This document shows, piece by piece, positions 1-6,487 of a stretch of 8,541 bases of DNA; the stretch's first letter is position 1, and each line of letters opens with the position of its first letter. The stretch comes from Deltaproteobacteria bacterium. Its GTDB lineage: Bacteria; Desulfobacterota; Desulfovibrionia; Desulfovibrionales; Desulfovibrionaceae. The stretch covers positions 1 to 8,541 of the forward strand of contig JAJBSY010000157.1 of assembly GCA_020861205.1 (NCBI GenBank). The letters are read 5' to 3'. The position numbers and the translations under genes were made by a program. Below the pieces are notes generated by a model. It made no database searches. It saw only the letters and a list, made by a program, of their open reading frames with translations, and had not been told where the DNA came from.

Positions 1-16
1 ATAAGGCGGGGAACGC

Positions 17-733
17 ATGGATACTCGCCTCGTTTTCGCGCGGACCGCCGTCCTTTGCCTGGTCCTGGCTCTTTTCCTATCGGCCGTCGCGGGCTGTTCC
101 GGGGACGAACCGGAAGAACGAAACGCCTTCATCGCGCTGCTGCGCGAAAAGGTGTTGCCCCAAAAAGGCGTCTCGCTTCCCGTGCTTGCCGGCGCGGAAA
201 AAGCCGCCATAGGTAGATACGCCGAACACTACGCCCTCCTGCAATCGTTCCAGGCGACGCTGTCCGGTGAAACGGGCAAAAATGCCGGGGAACTGCTCGT
301 TCTCGCCGAGTTCGAGGATTTCGCCGCTCTCGCAAGCGCGGAAAAATCGTTGAAAAAAGCCGCCGGAGAAGCCGAAAAACTCTGTAACCTCGTGGATTCC
401 CTGAAGCGGAAAACGGATAAAAAGAAGGCGGAACTCTCCGTTCCCGAGGACCTCGCTCCCGCGTACGATGCCGCTTACGCGAAAATAGTAACCCGCCCGG
501 GCGAGGCGACGTCCCGGATGTTCGCCGCCGTGCGCGCCACCTTCGCGAGCATCCTCGACCTGCTTGATTTCATCAACTCCCGCAGCCGGGATATGGAAAT
601 AGACGGCAAAAACATCAACCTGAAGAATCCCGCTCTCCAGGACGAATTGAACGCCAAGATGGTCGCCGTGCGCGAAAAATCGCAGGCCCTGACCGAGGCG
701 TACACCGAAATGATGCGAATCATGATGCAGTGA
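17..733 (+). CDS. DUF3053 (YiaF-like) lipoprotein of unknown function
   Basis: A 238-residue predicted lipoprotein. The N-terminus has basic R4 and R9, a hydrophobic stretch at about 10-25 and a lipobox ending V-A-G-C with the lipidated Cys at 27. Ser at +2 would be consistent with sorting to the outer membrane in a diderm. The mature part is charged and helix-rich, with a Lys/Glu/Ala-rich stretch at about 100-145 that may be coiled coil. By recall, the segment after the Cys (ERNAFIALL, then a LPVL stretch) and the later APAYDAAYAKIV region resemble Escherichia coli YiaF of the DUF3053 family, whose role is unknown; total length also fits. The start has only a weak upstream purine run (AAGG at 3-6, GGGGA at 8-12). 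It is followed by a structured spacer and then comEC on the same strand, so co-transcription is possible but unproven. CDS and lipoprotein status are solid; the family name is recalled and should be confirmed. Confidence 0.8.
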   Translation: MDTRLVFARTAVLCLVLALFLSAVAGCSGDEPEERNAFIALLREKVLPQKGVSLPVLAGAEKAAIGRYAEHYALLQSFQATLSGETGKNAGELLVLAEFEDFAALASAEKSLKKAAGEAEKLCNLVDSLKRKTDKKKAELSVPEDLAPAYDAAYAKIVTRPGEATSRMFAAVRATFASILDLLDFINSRSRDMEIDGKNINLKNPALQDELNAKMVAVREKSQALTEAYTEMMRIMMQ

Positions 734-735
734 AC

Positions 736-773
736 GGTTCCGGCCGCGCCGCATCCCGGCGGCGGCCGGTACC
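736..773 (+). other. strong GC hairpin after the lipoprotein gene
   Basis: Bases 740-747 (CCGGCCGC) pair perfectly with 762-769 (GCGGCCGG), and an inner stem 748-751/757-760 (GCCG/CGGC) closes a five-base loop. After one T-T mismatch (739/770), 736-738 pairs with 771-773. It begins a few bases after the stop at 731-733, the position of a transcription terminator. No T-run follows on either strand, so it is not a canonical intrinsic terminator. It may be a weak terminator, an mRNA 3'-end stabiliser, or part of the structured leader that continues toward comEC. Confidence 0.45.
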
Positions 774-778
774 CTGTT

Positions 779-792
779 GGCGGCGCGCCGCC
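779..792. repeat. 14-bp perfect palindrome
   Basis: GGCGGCGCGCCGCC is its own reverse complement. It sits between the hairpin that follows the lipoprotein gene and the predicted three-way junction before comEC. As RNA it would form a short hairpin; as DNA it could be a protein-binding palindrome. In DNA this rich in G and C, simple palindromes also arise by chance. Confidence 0.4.
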
Positions 793-793
793 G

Positions 794-849
794 GCCACGG
801 GTGATGCCCGCGATGCAGGCGTCGCGCCCCGCGCGGGGCTTCCCGTGGC
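794..849 (+). ncRNA. predicted three-way-junction RNA in the comEC leader
   Basis: An outer stem of eight pairs, 794-801 (GCCACGGG) with 842-849 (CCCGTGGC), encloses two hairpins. Hairpin A pairs 803-808 (GATGCC) with 818-823 (GGCGTC), including one G-U pair, around a nine-base loop. Hairpin B is the palindrome 826-839, which folds as five pairs with a GCGC loop. Only one base (802) and two bases each (824-825 and 840-841) are left unpaired at the junction. The structure ends 15 bases before the AGGAG of comEC. I do not recognise it as any known riboswitch class. It is inferred by eye; no covariation was available. Confidence 0.35.
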
Positions 850-864
850 GGCACTCGTTTTCCC

Positions 865-869
865 AGGAG
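865..869 (+). promoter_or_regulatory. ribosome binding site of comEC, deciding a GTG start
   Basis: AGGAG lies eight bases before GTG 878 and four bases before an out-of-frame ATG at 874. The spacing favours GTG 878 as the comEC start. The ATG at 874 opens only a 12-codon reading frame that ends at 910-912. Confidence 0.7.
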
Positions 870-877
870 TCTGATGC

Positions 878-3499
878 GTGGCGACGCTTTCCCTGCCACA
901 AAGAGAGCTTGACGCAGCGGCGCCTTTCCCCGCCGGTATCTGTTCCCGGCCGGCGCCCTCTTCCGTCCTTCCTTTCAGCCCGTTGTTGTTCCGGCAAGTC
1001 TGCCTCCTGGCGGCCATAGCCGGCATGGCGGCCTTCCGGTACCCGGCGCACGGGTCGCTGGCATGGCTGCTGCTGGCCCTCTTCACGCTGCGCGATGCGG
1101 ACCGCCGGAAGATCCTCCTGTTTACGGCGGCTTTCGCGGCGGGATGCCTTTTCGCCTTCGCGACGGCGAACGCGCCCTTGCGGCCCACGGAACTTCCCGG
1201 ATGGGTCCGGGCCGCCACCACCCCTGACGGCAAGCGATCCGACGAGCGGTATGCCGACGGCGCGGCCGTGGCGGGAACCGTCCTGGAAAATACCGCCCTT
1301 GCGGGCCGCCGGTCGCGCCTTGTATTGGGAAACGTACACGCCACGGGGGAATCGGACCCGCTCCCGGGCAACCTGGTGCTGACCTGGCAGGACCCGCCGC
1401 CGGACCTGGCCGAAGCCGGACCGGGACAAAAGCTCACCGCGACCCTGCGTATCCGCGAAATCAGGGGCTTCGCCAACCCCGGCGTCTGGGAGTCCGAGCG
1501 GTACTGGCGGGACCGGGGGGCCTATTTTAGAAGTTGGAGCAAAGGAGACGGAACAAGGAACGGGAAAAACCCATCCTATGCGCTTACCGGAGAACCCTCG
1601 CGCTTGTGGAGAATGCGGACCGGTTTGCGCAACGCGGTTCTCGCCGCCCTCGCGGGGCCCGGCGGTGATGCGGGCTCCATAACCCAGGCGGGAGCCGTCA
1701 TCCCGGCCCTGCTTTTCGGCGACCGCTCCCTGTGCGCGCCGGAAACCCTCGACCGGGTAGCCAGGGCGACGCTGGCCCACTCCCTGGCTCTTTCCGGCAT
1801 GCACATGGGGTTCGCGGCGGGGCTCGGCTACGGCGCGGCCTACCTGCTGAGCTTTCTCTTTCCTTCGCTCTTCCTGCGCCTGCCGCGCCAGAAGGCCGGC
1901 ATTCTCTGCGCCGTCCCGCTATGCCTCTGCTACCTGTGGATCGGCGGGGCGCCGCCGTCCCTCGTCCGGGCCGCCCTTATGCTCCTTTTCTGGGGCGCCC
2001 TTCTGTGGGCGAACCGCCCGAAAGTGCTTGTCGACGGGCTGCTCTGGGCCGTCGCGCTCATCCTGGTCTTCTCCCCGGCCGCGCTTTTCGACATCCGGCT
2101 CCAACTCTCCGCCGTCAGCGTGGCCGGGATCGCGCTGGCGGGCCCGTTGCTCGGCGCACTCGCCCGGCACTCCCCGCGTCCTTTCGCGGGAAGGCTGCGA
2201 AACCGCCTGCGCGGCGTTCTTCTGGTCACCGCGGGCATGGCCGTGGTCTCGGTCGCGGCCCAGGCGGCCGTGCTGCCCCTTGTTCTGGACGCCTTTCCCG
2301 GTACCGGGCTCTGGTTTCCCCTGAACCTCGTCTGGCTGCCGGTCCTGGGGATGTGGGTCATGCCCGCCTCCTTCGCGGGCCTGGCCCTGACCGCCAGCGG
2401 CTTCACACACGCGGCGTCCTGCCTTTTCACCCTGGCCCAGATCCCCTGCCAGGGCCTTTTCCTTCTGCTGGAAGCCATGGAAGGCGCGGGCCTCCTTATC
2501 GCGCCGGTAGCGCTCCGTCCGGCGTTTCCGGCCATGGCGGGCTACTGGCTGCTTCTGCTGCTCGTCCCGGCCGTCCTATCGGCGCGCGCCTTCTCCCGCC
2601 GGACCGCCGCGCTTTTCTGCCTGGGGCTCCTGCTCGCCGCCGTCCCCTCTCTTTCCCCCACGGCCGCGACGCCGGGAGATTGGGTCCGGTTGCAGCTGAT
2701 CGACGTGGGACAGGGTCAGGCCGCCCTGCTTTCCTGGCACAGCCGGGGGGAGCGCGGCAGGATCCTCGTGGACGGCGGCGGGTTCGCCTCGCCCTTTTTC
2801 GACGTCGGGCGGCAGGTGGTTACGCCCGCCCTCACGGACAACCAGGCTCCCCGTCTCGACTGGATCGTCAACACGCATCCCGATACGGATCATCTCCAGG
2901 GCCTGCTTTTCCCGCTCGCCGGTTTTTCGGTCGGCCATTTCGCAACCGGGCCCGGCACGTTCGGCCACGGGACGGCCGTGAAGCCGACACGGTCCGTTAC
3001 GCTGCGCGATGCAATCCTGCGGCGGCGCGACATGACGCCCGCGATCTGGCAGGCGGGCGACGTCATCACCCTGGCTCCGGATCTCATGCTCCAGGTGCTG
3101 CACCCCGGCGAAGCGCCAGGGCCGCTTTCCGCCAACAACAGCGCTCTTGTTCTCCGTCCCGTCTGGCGGGGCAGGCCCCTGGCTCTTCTTTGCGGCGACC
3201 TGGAGCGCAGGGGGCTCGCCACGCTCCTCCGCCAAAACGTGCCGCTTGACGCGGACGTGCTCGTTTTGCCGCACCACGGATCGGCCGGGAGCTTCAGCCC
3301 CGGGCTGTATGACGCCGTTTCGCCCAGGCTGGCCCTCGCGGCCTGCGGGTATGCCAACACCTGGCATTTCCCGGCGAAGACGATCGTAAAAGCCCTGGCG
3401 GCCAGGCGCATACCGCTGGAAACCACTGCGGACAGAGGGCAGATAGCCGTCACTTGGGACGAACATTTCGGGATGCACACTTCGTTCGCCCGGGAGTAA
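878..3499 (+). CDS. comEC: ComEC/Rec2 DNA-uptake channel protein
   Basis: An 873-residue inner-membrane protein of the ComEC/Rec2 family, which passes single-stranded DNA into the cytoplasm during transformation. Domains in order: hydrophobic N-terminal helices at about 38-95; a soluble DUF4131-type segment at about 95-235; the membrane 'Competence' domain at about 270-590, opening with FGDRSL and the hallmark SGMH at 306-309; then a metallo-beta-lactamase-like domain from about 605 to the end. That last domain shows IDVGQGQ at 608-614, LVDGGG, the metal-binding HPDTDH at 667-672 and PHHGS at 798-802. The His/Asp residues expected of an active hydrolase fold are present, suggesting a catalytically competent domain. 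The length is normal to slightly long for full three-domain ComEC. The GTG start is chosen from the AGGAG eight bases upstream. No other competence gene is in the window. In genomes without known transformability ComEC is still common, so uptake in this organism is inference. Confidence 0.95.
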   Translation: MATLSLPQRELDAAAPFPAGICSRPAPSSVLPFSPLLFRQVCLLAAIAGMAAFRYPAHGSLAWLLLALFTLRDADRRKILLFTAAFAAGCLFAFATANAPLRPTELPGWVRAATTPDGKRSDERYADGAAVAGTVLENTALAGRRSRLVLGNVHATGESDPLPGNLVLTWQDPPPDLAEAGPGQKLTATLRIREIRGFANPGVWESERYWRDRGAYFRSWSKGDGTRNGKNPSYALTGEPSRLWRMRTGLRNAVLAALAGPGGDAGSITQAGAVIPALLFGDRSLCAPETLDRVARATLAHSLALSGMHMGFAAGLGYGAAYLLSFLFPSLFLRLPRQKAGILCAVPLCLCYLWIGGAPPSLVRAALMLLFWGALLWANRPKVLVDGLLWAVALILVFSPAALFDIRLQLSAVSVAGIALAGPLLGALARHSPRPFAGRLRNRLRGVLLVTAGMAVVSVAAQAAVLPLVLDAFPGTGLWFPLNLVWLPVLGMWVMPASFAGLALTASGFTHAASCLFTLAQIPCQGLFLLLEAMEGAGLLIAPVALRPAFPAMAGYWLLLLLVPAVLSARAFSRRTAALFCLGLLLAAVPSLSPTAATPGDWVRLQLIDVGQGQAALLSWHSRGERGRILVDGGGFASPFFDVGRQVVTPALTDNQAPRLDWIVNTHPDTDHLQGLLFPLAGFSVGHFATGPGTFGHGTAVKPTRSVTLRDAILRRRDMTPAIWQAGDVITLAPDLMLQVLHPGEAPGPLSANNSALVLRPVWRGRPLALLCGDLERRGLATLLRQNVPLDADVLVLPHHGSAGSFSPGLYDAVSPRLALAACGYANTWHFPAKTIVKALAARRIPLETTADRGQIAVTWDEHFGMHTSFARE

Positions 3500-3531
3500 A
3501 CGCCGGTTCGCGAAACCCTTCGCGGGTAGGG

Positions 3532-3562
3532 AAAACGAGCGGCCCGCCAGGCGGGCCGCTCG
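3532..3562 (-). terminator. intrinsic terminator in the convergent spacer
   Basis: Bases 3536-3548 and 3550-3562 are a perfect 13-pair inverted repeat centred on one A (CGAGCGGCCCGCC then GGCGGGCCGCTCG). Read on the minus strand the stem is followed by TTTT (3535-3532), the canonical arrangement, so it best terminates transcripts from the minus-strand gene that ends at 3703, 140 bases away. On the plus strand no T-run follows, but the stem lies 36 bases after the comEC stop and may serve both convergent units. Confidence 0.75.
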
Positions 3563-3702
3563 GAATGCGACATACCGGATTCACGCGCCTTTCAATCCCG
3601 TCGGGCCGCGCCGGTTGCCCGCCGCCGAAGCGCTCGGGCCGCGTCGACCATCAAGCTGGATCGGGCTCGCGGGCGGCGCTCCGCGTTCGGAACAGGTTGG
3701 CG
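3563..3702. other. non-coding convergent spacer, nothing recognised
   Basis: Together with the terminator this completes the roughly 200 bases between the convergent comEC and the exported-protein gene. It is GC-rich, without a supported gene, promoter or repeat. It would be transcribed as the 3' untranslated part of the minus-strand gene before the terminator at 3532-3562. Confidence 0.5.
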
Positions 3703-4197
3703 CTACTTTGCGAACAGATAGGCGTATTTGGCGGCCATGCCGTCGGTGCGCTCGGCCAGCGTGGCCACCAGGCTGTCCAGGTCCTCGGGGACAACGAGCC
3801 CCACTTCCCTGGCAAGCAGGAAACTCAGGGTGCCGTCAGCCTGGGAGAAAGCCCAGGTAACACTGTAGGCGGAAGCGATATGGGGCCGGGAGGGGAATTC
3901 GGCCGTGGTGGAAAGCAGCACCTTGATTTTCGGGCCGTCTTTCTCCGTCAGGGTAAACAGGGAACTGGTATTGAAGGTCCCTTTGAGCTGGAAGGCCAGT
4001 TTCGCGCCAAGCGTGTCCGTGCCTTCATGTTCCACCATCACCGCGGTGGTACGGTCAGCCTGGATAACGGCCGGTTTGTCCGCCACGGGGTTGGCGACGG
4101 CCGGCTGCGCGTCTCCGGACTGGGCCGCGAAAACGGGGAAGGCGGCAAACAGGCCCAGGGTGGCGACGAGGCCGAAAAACACTATACGCTTGCGCAT
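3703..4197 (-). CDS. small exported protein of unknown function
   Basis: A 164-residue protein I do not recognise. It begins MRKR, followed by a hydrophobic stretch to about residue 20 and a likely signal peptidase I site after V-F-A (22-24), so it is probably periplasmic. The first 22 or so mature residues are low-complexity (Ala, Pro, Asp). A folded part follows from about 48, with the run GTDTLGAKLAFQLKG at about 60-74, a serine-rich turn, a KIKVLLST strand and an SAYSVTWAF strand at about 111-119, suggesting an alpha/beta fold. The start at 4197 is preferred over an in-frame ATG 22 codons upstream because AAGGAG lies six bases before it and the signal peptide then sits at the N-terminus. 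The AMMECR1 gene is 83 bases upstream on the same strand and a possible promoter lies between them. No transmembrane helix or catalytic motif is evident after the signal peptide. Confidence 0.85.
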   Translation of the reverse strand: MRKRIVFFGLVATLGLFAAFPVFAAQSGDAQPAVANPVADKPAVIQADRTTAVMVEHEGTDTLGAKLAFQLKGTFNTSSLFTLTEKDGPKIKVLLSTTAEFPSRPHIASAYSVTWAFSQADGTLSFLLAREVGLVVPEDLDSLVATLAERTDGMAAKYAYLFAK

Positions 4198-4203
4198 GGC
4201 AGT

Positions 4204-4209
4204 CTCCTT
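4204..4209 (-). promoter_or_regulatory. ribosome binding site setting the exported-protein start
   Basis: On the minus strand AAGGAG is followed by six bases and ATG 4197. This decides the start in favour of the signal-peptide Met rather than the upstream in-frame ATG at 4263. Confidence 0.75.
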
Positions 4210-4218
4210 GATCCGGTA

Positions 4219-4248
4219 TTCATAGCGCGAGTCGAGGGAAAAAGCCAA
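4219..4248 (-). promoter_or_regulatory. possible sigma-70 promoter for the exported-protein gene
   Basis: On the minus strand TTGGCT (4248-4243) and TATGAA (4224-4219) are separated by 18 bases. Each matches the consensus only partly. Transcription would start near 4212, giving a leader of about 15 bases that just includes the AAGGAG. It would make this gene independent of the AMMECR1 gene; co-transcription from upstream is equally possible. Confidence 0.3.
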
Positions 4249-4280
4249 GGGGTCATTTCTCAATGCGGCCTAAGCGCCCG

Positions 4281-4838
4281 TCAGACCACGACGGCTTCAA
4301 ACCAATATATTTCCGTATCCGGATCGTGCCACGCATCGGCCGGCAGTCCCGCTTTCCGGCAGGTCTGATCCAGAAAGGTCTCCCTGTCCCATTCCCACTC
4401 CACCGGCACCTGGGGCAGGAGCAACCCCTGCCGCCCTTCCCGGCGCATGATAAGCCCGTGCCGGCCTACCTCGACCCGGGTAGGATCCTCGCACCGCGTG
4501 ATGGGTCCGATCACGGAAACCTCCACCTCGAGGTCGTTGAATTCGCTCAAGAGCAGCGGCGGGAAGCGGGAATCATGGAACGCGGCGGCCTCGGCCATCT
4601 CACCCACGGTAACGTAAAGCGGCTCGCTGCTGGCGATCCTTCCTATGCAGCCACGCAACAATCCGTTGCGTTTCAACGTGACGAAAACACCAAGTTTTTC
4701 ATGCAAGGCACCGGGGGGCGGCGGCGCCATGGCCCCCACCTTCTGATCGCGCAGCACCAGGTCGATACGCGACCGCACGGCATCAAGCAGATACTGGCGT
4801 TCTTCCTGGGAAACCGACAGCCTGAATGTGTCGTCCAT
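4281..4838 (-). CDS. AMMECR1-domain protein (AmmeMemoRadiSam protein A type)
   Basis: A 185-residue cytoplasmic protein that is essentially one AMMECR1 domain. The family hallmark hexapeptide LRGCIG is at 61-66, preceded by GVFVTLKRNG (50-59). Other conserved blocks are the AAAFHDSRFPPL stretch (84-95), the EFNDLEVEVSVI strands (99-110), GRHGLIMR (125-132) and a C-terminal LLLPQVPVEWEWD region. In many bacteria and archaea this domain occurs with a Memo protein and a radical SAM enzyme (the AmmeMemoRadiSam trio); neither partner is in the window. The biochemical function of the bacterial protein is not established; the invariant Cys64 in LRGCIG is a natural catalytic candidate, which is inference. 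The start at 4838 has GGGAGG four bases upstream; an in-frame ATG at 4961 is rejected because it lies in the promoter and lacks a ribosome binding site. The gene is divergent from tgt. Confidence 0.92.
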   Translation of the reverse strand: MDDTFRLSVSQEERQYLLDAVRSRIDLVLRDQKVGAMAPPPPGALHEKLGVFVTLKRNGLLRGCIGRIASSEPLYVTVGEMAEAAAFHDSRFPPLLLSEFNDLEVEVSVIGPITRCEDPTRVEVGRHGLIMRREGRQGLLLPQVPVEWEWDRETFLDQTCRKAGLPADAWHDPDTEIYWFEAVVV

Positions 4839-4842
4839 ATAT

Positions 4843-4862
4843 CCTCCCGCGGCGGACCCGCC
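4843..4862 (-). promoter_or_regulatory. ribosome binding site of the AMMECR1 gene beside a small hairpin
   Basis: On the minus strand GGAGG (4847-4843) precedes ATG 4838 by four bases and decides the start. Directly upstream, 4862-4858 and 4855-4851 form an inverted repeat (GGCGG and CCGCC) with a two-base loop, or four pairs with a four-base loop. This small hairpin abuts the site but leaves it single-stranded. Confidence 0.6.
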
Positions 4863-4905
4863 ATGCGCGGCAGGACCCTCCGCCATAAAACGGCCCGAGG
4901 AACGC

Positions 4906-4961
4906 GGGGGACGGATTCCCCCCACTAATCGTAATATACGTATCTTGTTACAGTCTGGCAA
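4906..4961 (-). promoter_or_regulatory. sigma-70-type promoter of the AMMECR1 gene
   Basis: On the minus strand TTGCCA (4961-4956) and TATATT (4938-4933) are separated by exactly 17 bases, a close match to the vegetative consensus and notable in GC-rich DNA. The predicted +1 is near 4926, giving a leader of about 88 bases. The first transcribed bases include a G5/C5 inverted repeat (4922-4918 with 4910-4906), which could form a hairpin protecting the mRNA 5' end. Confidence 0.6.
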
Positions 4962-5068
4962 GCAAGCCGCTCCAGTTTGCTACTTCGTCAGGCTCTTCCC
5001 GCGCGAAGCCCACGTATGTCTTGTTACTCTTAGCTCCGTCCGGATTCGCCTTCCTTGTCTGAAGTCAT

Positions 5069-5091
5069 GGGGGGCTGGCTTTCATCCCCCC
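5069..5091. repeat. G6/C6 inverted repeat upstream of the tgt promoter
   Basis: Six G (5069-5074) and six C (5086-5091) flank an 11-base spacer, ending 15 bases before the proposed -35 box of tgt. It may be an operator-like site or a chance GC hairpin. The rest of 4962-5106 shows no supported gene, RNA or repeat. Confidence 0.25.
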
Positions 5092-5106
5092 GCGCATAAA
5101 GACTGT

Positions 5107-5135
5107 TTGCCGCCCGCAACCAACCGGGATATAAG
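5107..5135 (+). promoter_or_regulatory. tgt promoter with +1 predicted on the start codon
   Basis: TTGCCG (5107-5112), a 17-base spacer and TATAAG (5130-5135). The -10 box matches the consensus at five of six positions. With normal geometry the first transcribed base is about 5142, the A of the tgt ATG. No Shine-Dalgarno sequence is present between the -10 box and the ATG (only acctcc), which fits a leaderless transcript. Confidence 0.5.
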
Positions 5136-5141
5136 ACCTCC

Positions 5142-6323
5142 ATGCCCGTAACCACCAAAGCACTTTCTTCCTCTCCGCGGCCCGTACCCGGAACGTTTTC
5201 CGTCACGGCGACGGACGGCTCCGCCCGCGCCGGGGTGTTGCACACCGGCCACGGCGCCGTGCCCACCCCCATTTTCATGCCCGTGGGAACCGTGGGGTCC
5301 GTCAAGGCGGTCGCCCCCGACGACCTCCACGCCCTGGACGCCAAAATAATCCTCGGCAATACCTACCACCTCTATCTCAGGCCCGGTGACGACCTGGTGG
5401 CCAGGCGCGGCGGGTTACACGCCTTCGCCGCGTGGGACAGGCCCATCCTTACGGACAGCGGCGGTTTCCAGGCCTTCAGCCTGTCGGATTTGCGGAAAAT
5501 CAGCGAGGACGGGGTGTTGTTCCGTTCGCATCTCGACGGATCAAAGCATCTTTTCACGCCGGAAAAGGTCATCGCCATCCAGCGCAACCTCGGCTCGGAC
5601 GTCATGATGGTACTCGACGAATGCGTGCCCTACGGCACGGATCACGCCTACACCGCCAAATCAGTGAAAATGACCACCCGCTGGGCCCTGCGCTCGCGCG
5701 AGGCCTACCCAGCCGCCATGGTGCGAAGCGGGGAAGCCTCCAACCTGCTGTTCGCCATAACCCAGGGCGGATTTTTCCGCGACCTGCGGACAGCCTCGGT
5801 GGAAGAGCTCGCGCCGTACGACTTCGACGGGTTCGCAATCGGCGGCTTATCGGTAGGTGAATCAAAGGGGGAGATGTACGACCTGCTCCGCCACACGGCC
5901 CCGTTGCTGCCCGCGACGAAACCCCGGTATCTCATGGGTGTCGGCACGCCCCTGGACATCGTCACCGGCATCCACGCGGGCGTCGACATGTTCGATTGCG
6001 TGCTGCCCACGCGCAACGCCCGCAACGGCACGTTGTACACGTCGGCGGGCAAGATCAACATCAAGCGCAAGGAATACGCCGAGGACGACGCGCCGCTGGA
6101 TCCCGCCTGCAACTGCTACACCTGCCGGACGTTCAGCAGGGCGTATTTGCGGCATCTTTACGTCGCCAAGGAACTGCTCGCGTTCCGGCTCAACTCCCTG
6201 CACAATCTCACCTATTTTCTCGATCTCGTGACCCGCGCCCGCCGGAGCATTATGGACGGGACCTTTGCCGACCTGTATGCCGAGACGCGGGAACTGTACA
6301 AGGAAGAGCTGCCCACGGTCTAG
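5142..6323 (+). CDS. tgt: tRNA-guanine(34) transglycosylase (queuosine pathway)
   Basis: A 393-residue enzyme that exchanges guanine at wobble position 34 of GUN-anticodon tRNAs (Asp, Asn, His, Tyr) for preQ1, the precursor of queuosine. The TIM-barrel fold is complete. LTDSGGFQ carries the general-acid/base Asp105, VLDECVPYG carries Asp159 of the base-binding pocket, and the bacterial GGLSVGE loop is present. [15 protein letters not shown] holds the nucleophile Asp285. The structural zinc ligands are Cys323, Cys325 and Cys328 (C-x-C-x-x-C) and His354 in SLHNL. Before the usual starting strand ([10 protein letters not shown]) there is an N-terminal extension of about 17 residues rich in Ser and Pro. 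ATG 5142 is the only credible start: upstream in frame a stop lies at 5097-5099 with no ATG, GTG or TTG between, and none occurs in the extension. No other queuosine gene is in the window. Confidence 0.97.
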   Translation: MPVTTKALSSSPRPVPGTFSVTATDGSARAGVLHTGHGAVPTPIFMPVGTVGSVKAVAPDDLHALDAKIILGNTYHLYLRPGDDLVARRGGLHAFAAWDRPILTDSGGFQAFSLSDLRKISEDGVLFRSHLDGSKHLFTPEKVIAIQRNLGSDVMMVLDECVPYGTDHAYTAKSVKMTTRWALRSREAYPAAMVRSGEASNLLFAITQGGFFRDLRTASVEELAPYDFDGFAIGGLSVGESKGEMYDLLRHTAPLLPATKPRYLMGVGTPLDIVTGIHAGVDMFDCVLPTRNARNGTLYTSAGKINIKRKEYAEDDAPLDPACNCYTCRTFSRAYLRHLYVAKELLAFRLNSLHNLTYFLDLVTRARRSIMDGTFADLYAETRELYKEELPTV

Positions 6324-6487
6324 GAACATCCGGTCACGAACCTTCCCGGCTGGCGTGGACAGCCCCTTCCGGCGAGGCCGCCGTCCCGGGCTGGCGTTAT
6401 ACAGTATATATACGTCCGTCGCGTGGGATCGGCTCTGCCCTTCCGGCCTGCTCGAGCCGCCCGGGGCTTCTCCCCCGGAAATGGGCA
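6324..6487. other. convergent spacer with an AT-rich palindrome, no gene
   Basis: This is the 164 bases between the tgt stop and the stop of the U32-family gene. It holds a 9-base direct repeat GGCTGGCGT (6348-6356 and 6389-6397), a weak five-pair hairpin (6348-6352/6360-6364), the palindrome GTATATATAC (6404-6413) in an otherwise GC-rich setting, and the hairpin at 6461-6478. No convincing intrinsic terminator for tgt and no supported gene were seen. Confidence 0.5.
6461..6478 (-). terminator. hairpin behind the U32-family gene, possible terminator
   Basis: CCGGGG (6461-6466) and CCCCGG (6473-6478) form six perfect pairs around a six-base loop, beginning nine bases beyond the stop of the minus-strand gene. 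No T-run follows on the minus strand, so this is at best a non-canonical terminator. Confidence 0.35.

Noticed and set aside
77..1804. A 575-codon open frame on the minus strand across the lipoprotein and comEC genes
   Set aside because: It is antisense to two well-supported genes, has a low-complexity Arg/Gly-rich translation with no recognisable motif, and is typical of GC-rich antisense frames.
1732..3249. A 505-codon plus-strand frame inside comEC
   Set aside because: It is the second reading frame of comEC; the translation is Arg/Pro/Gly-rich without motifs, while the comEC frame carries the full family signatures.
4198..4263. N-terminal extension of the exported protein to an ATG at 4263
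   Set aside because: It would bury the signal peptide behind 22 polar residues and ignore the AAGGAG placed six bases before ATG 4197.
4263..4928. A 221-codon plus-strand frame opposite the AMMECR1 gene
   Set aside because: The opposite strand carries the LRGCIG hallmark, a ribosome binding site and a promoter; this frame shows none of these.
6348..6397. Direct repeat GGCTGGCGT in the tgt/U32 spacer as a mobile-element scar or attachment site
   Set aside because: It has only two 9-base copies with no flanking terminal repeats, integrase or target-site signature, and is compatible with chance.
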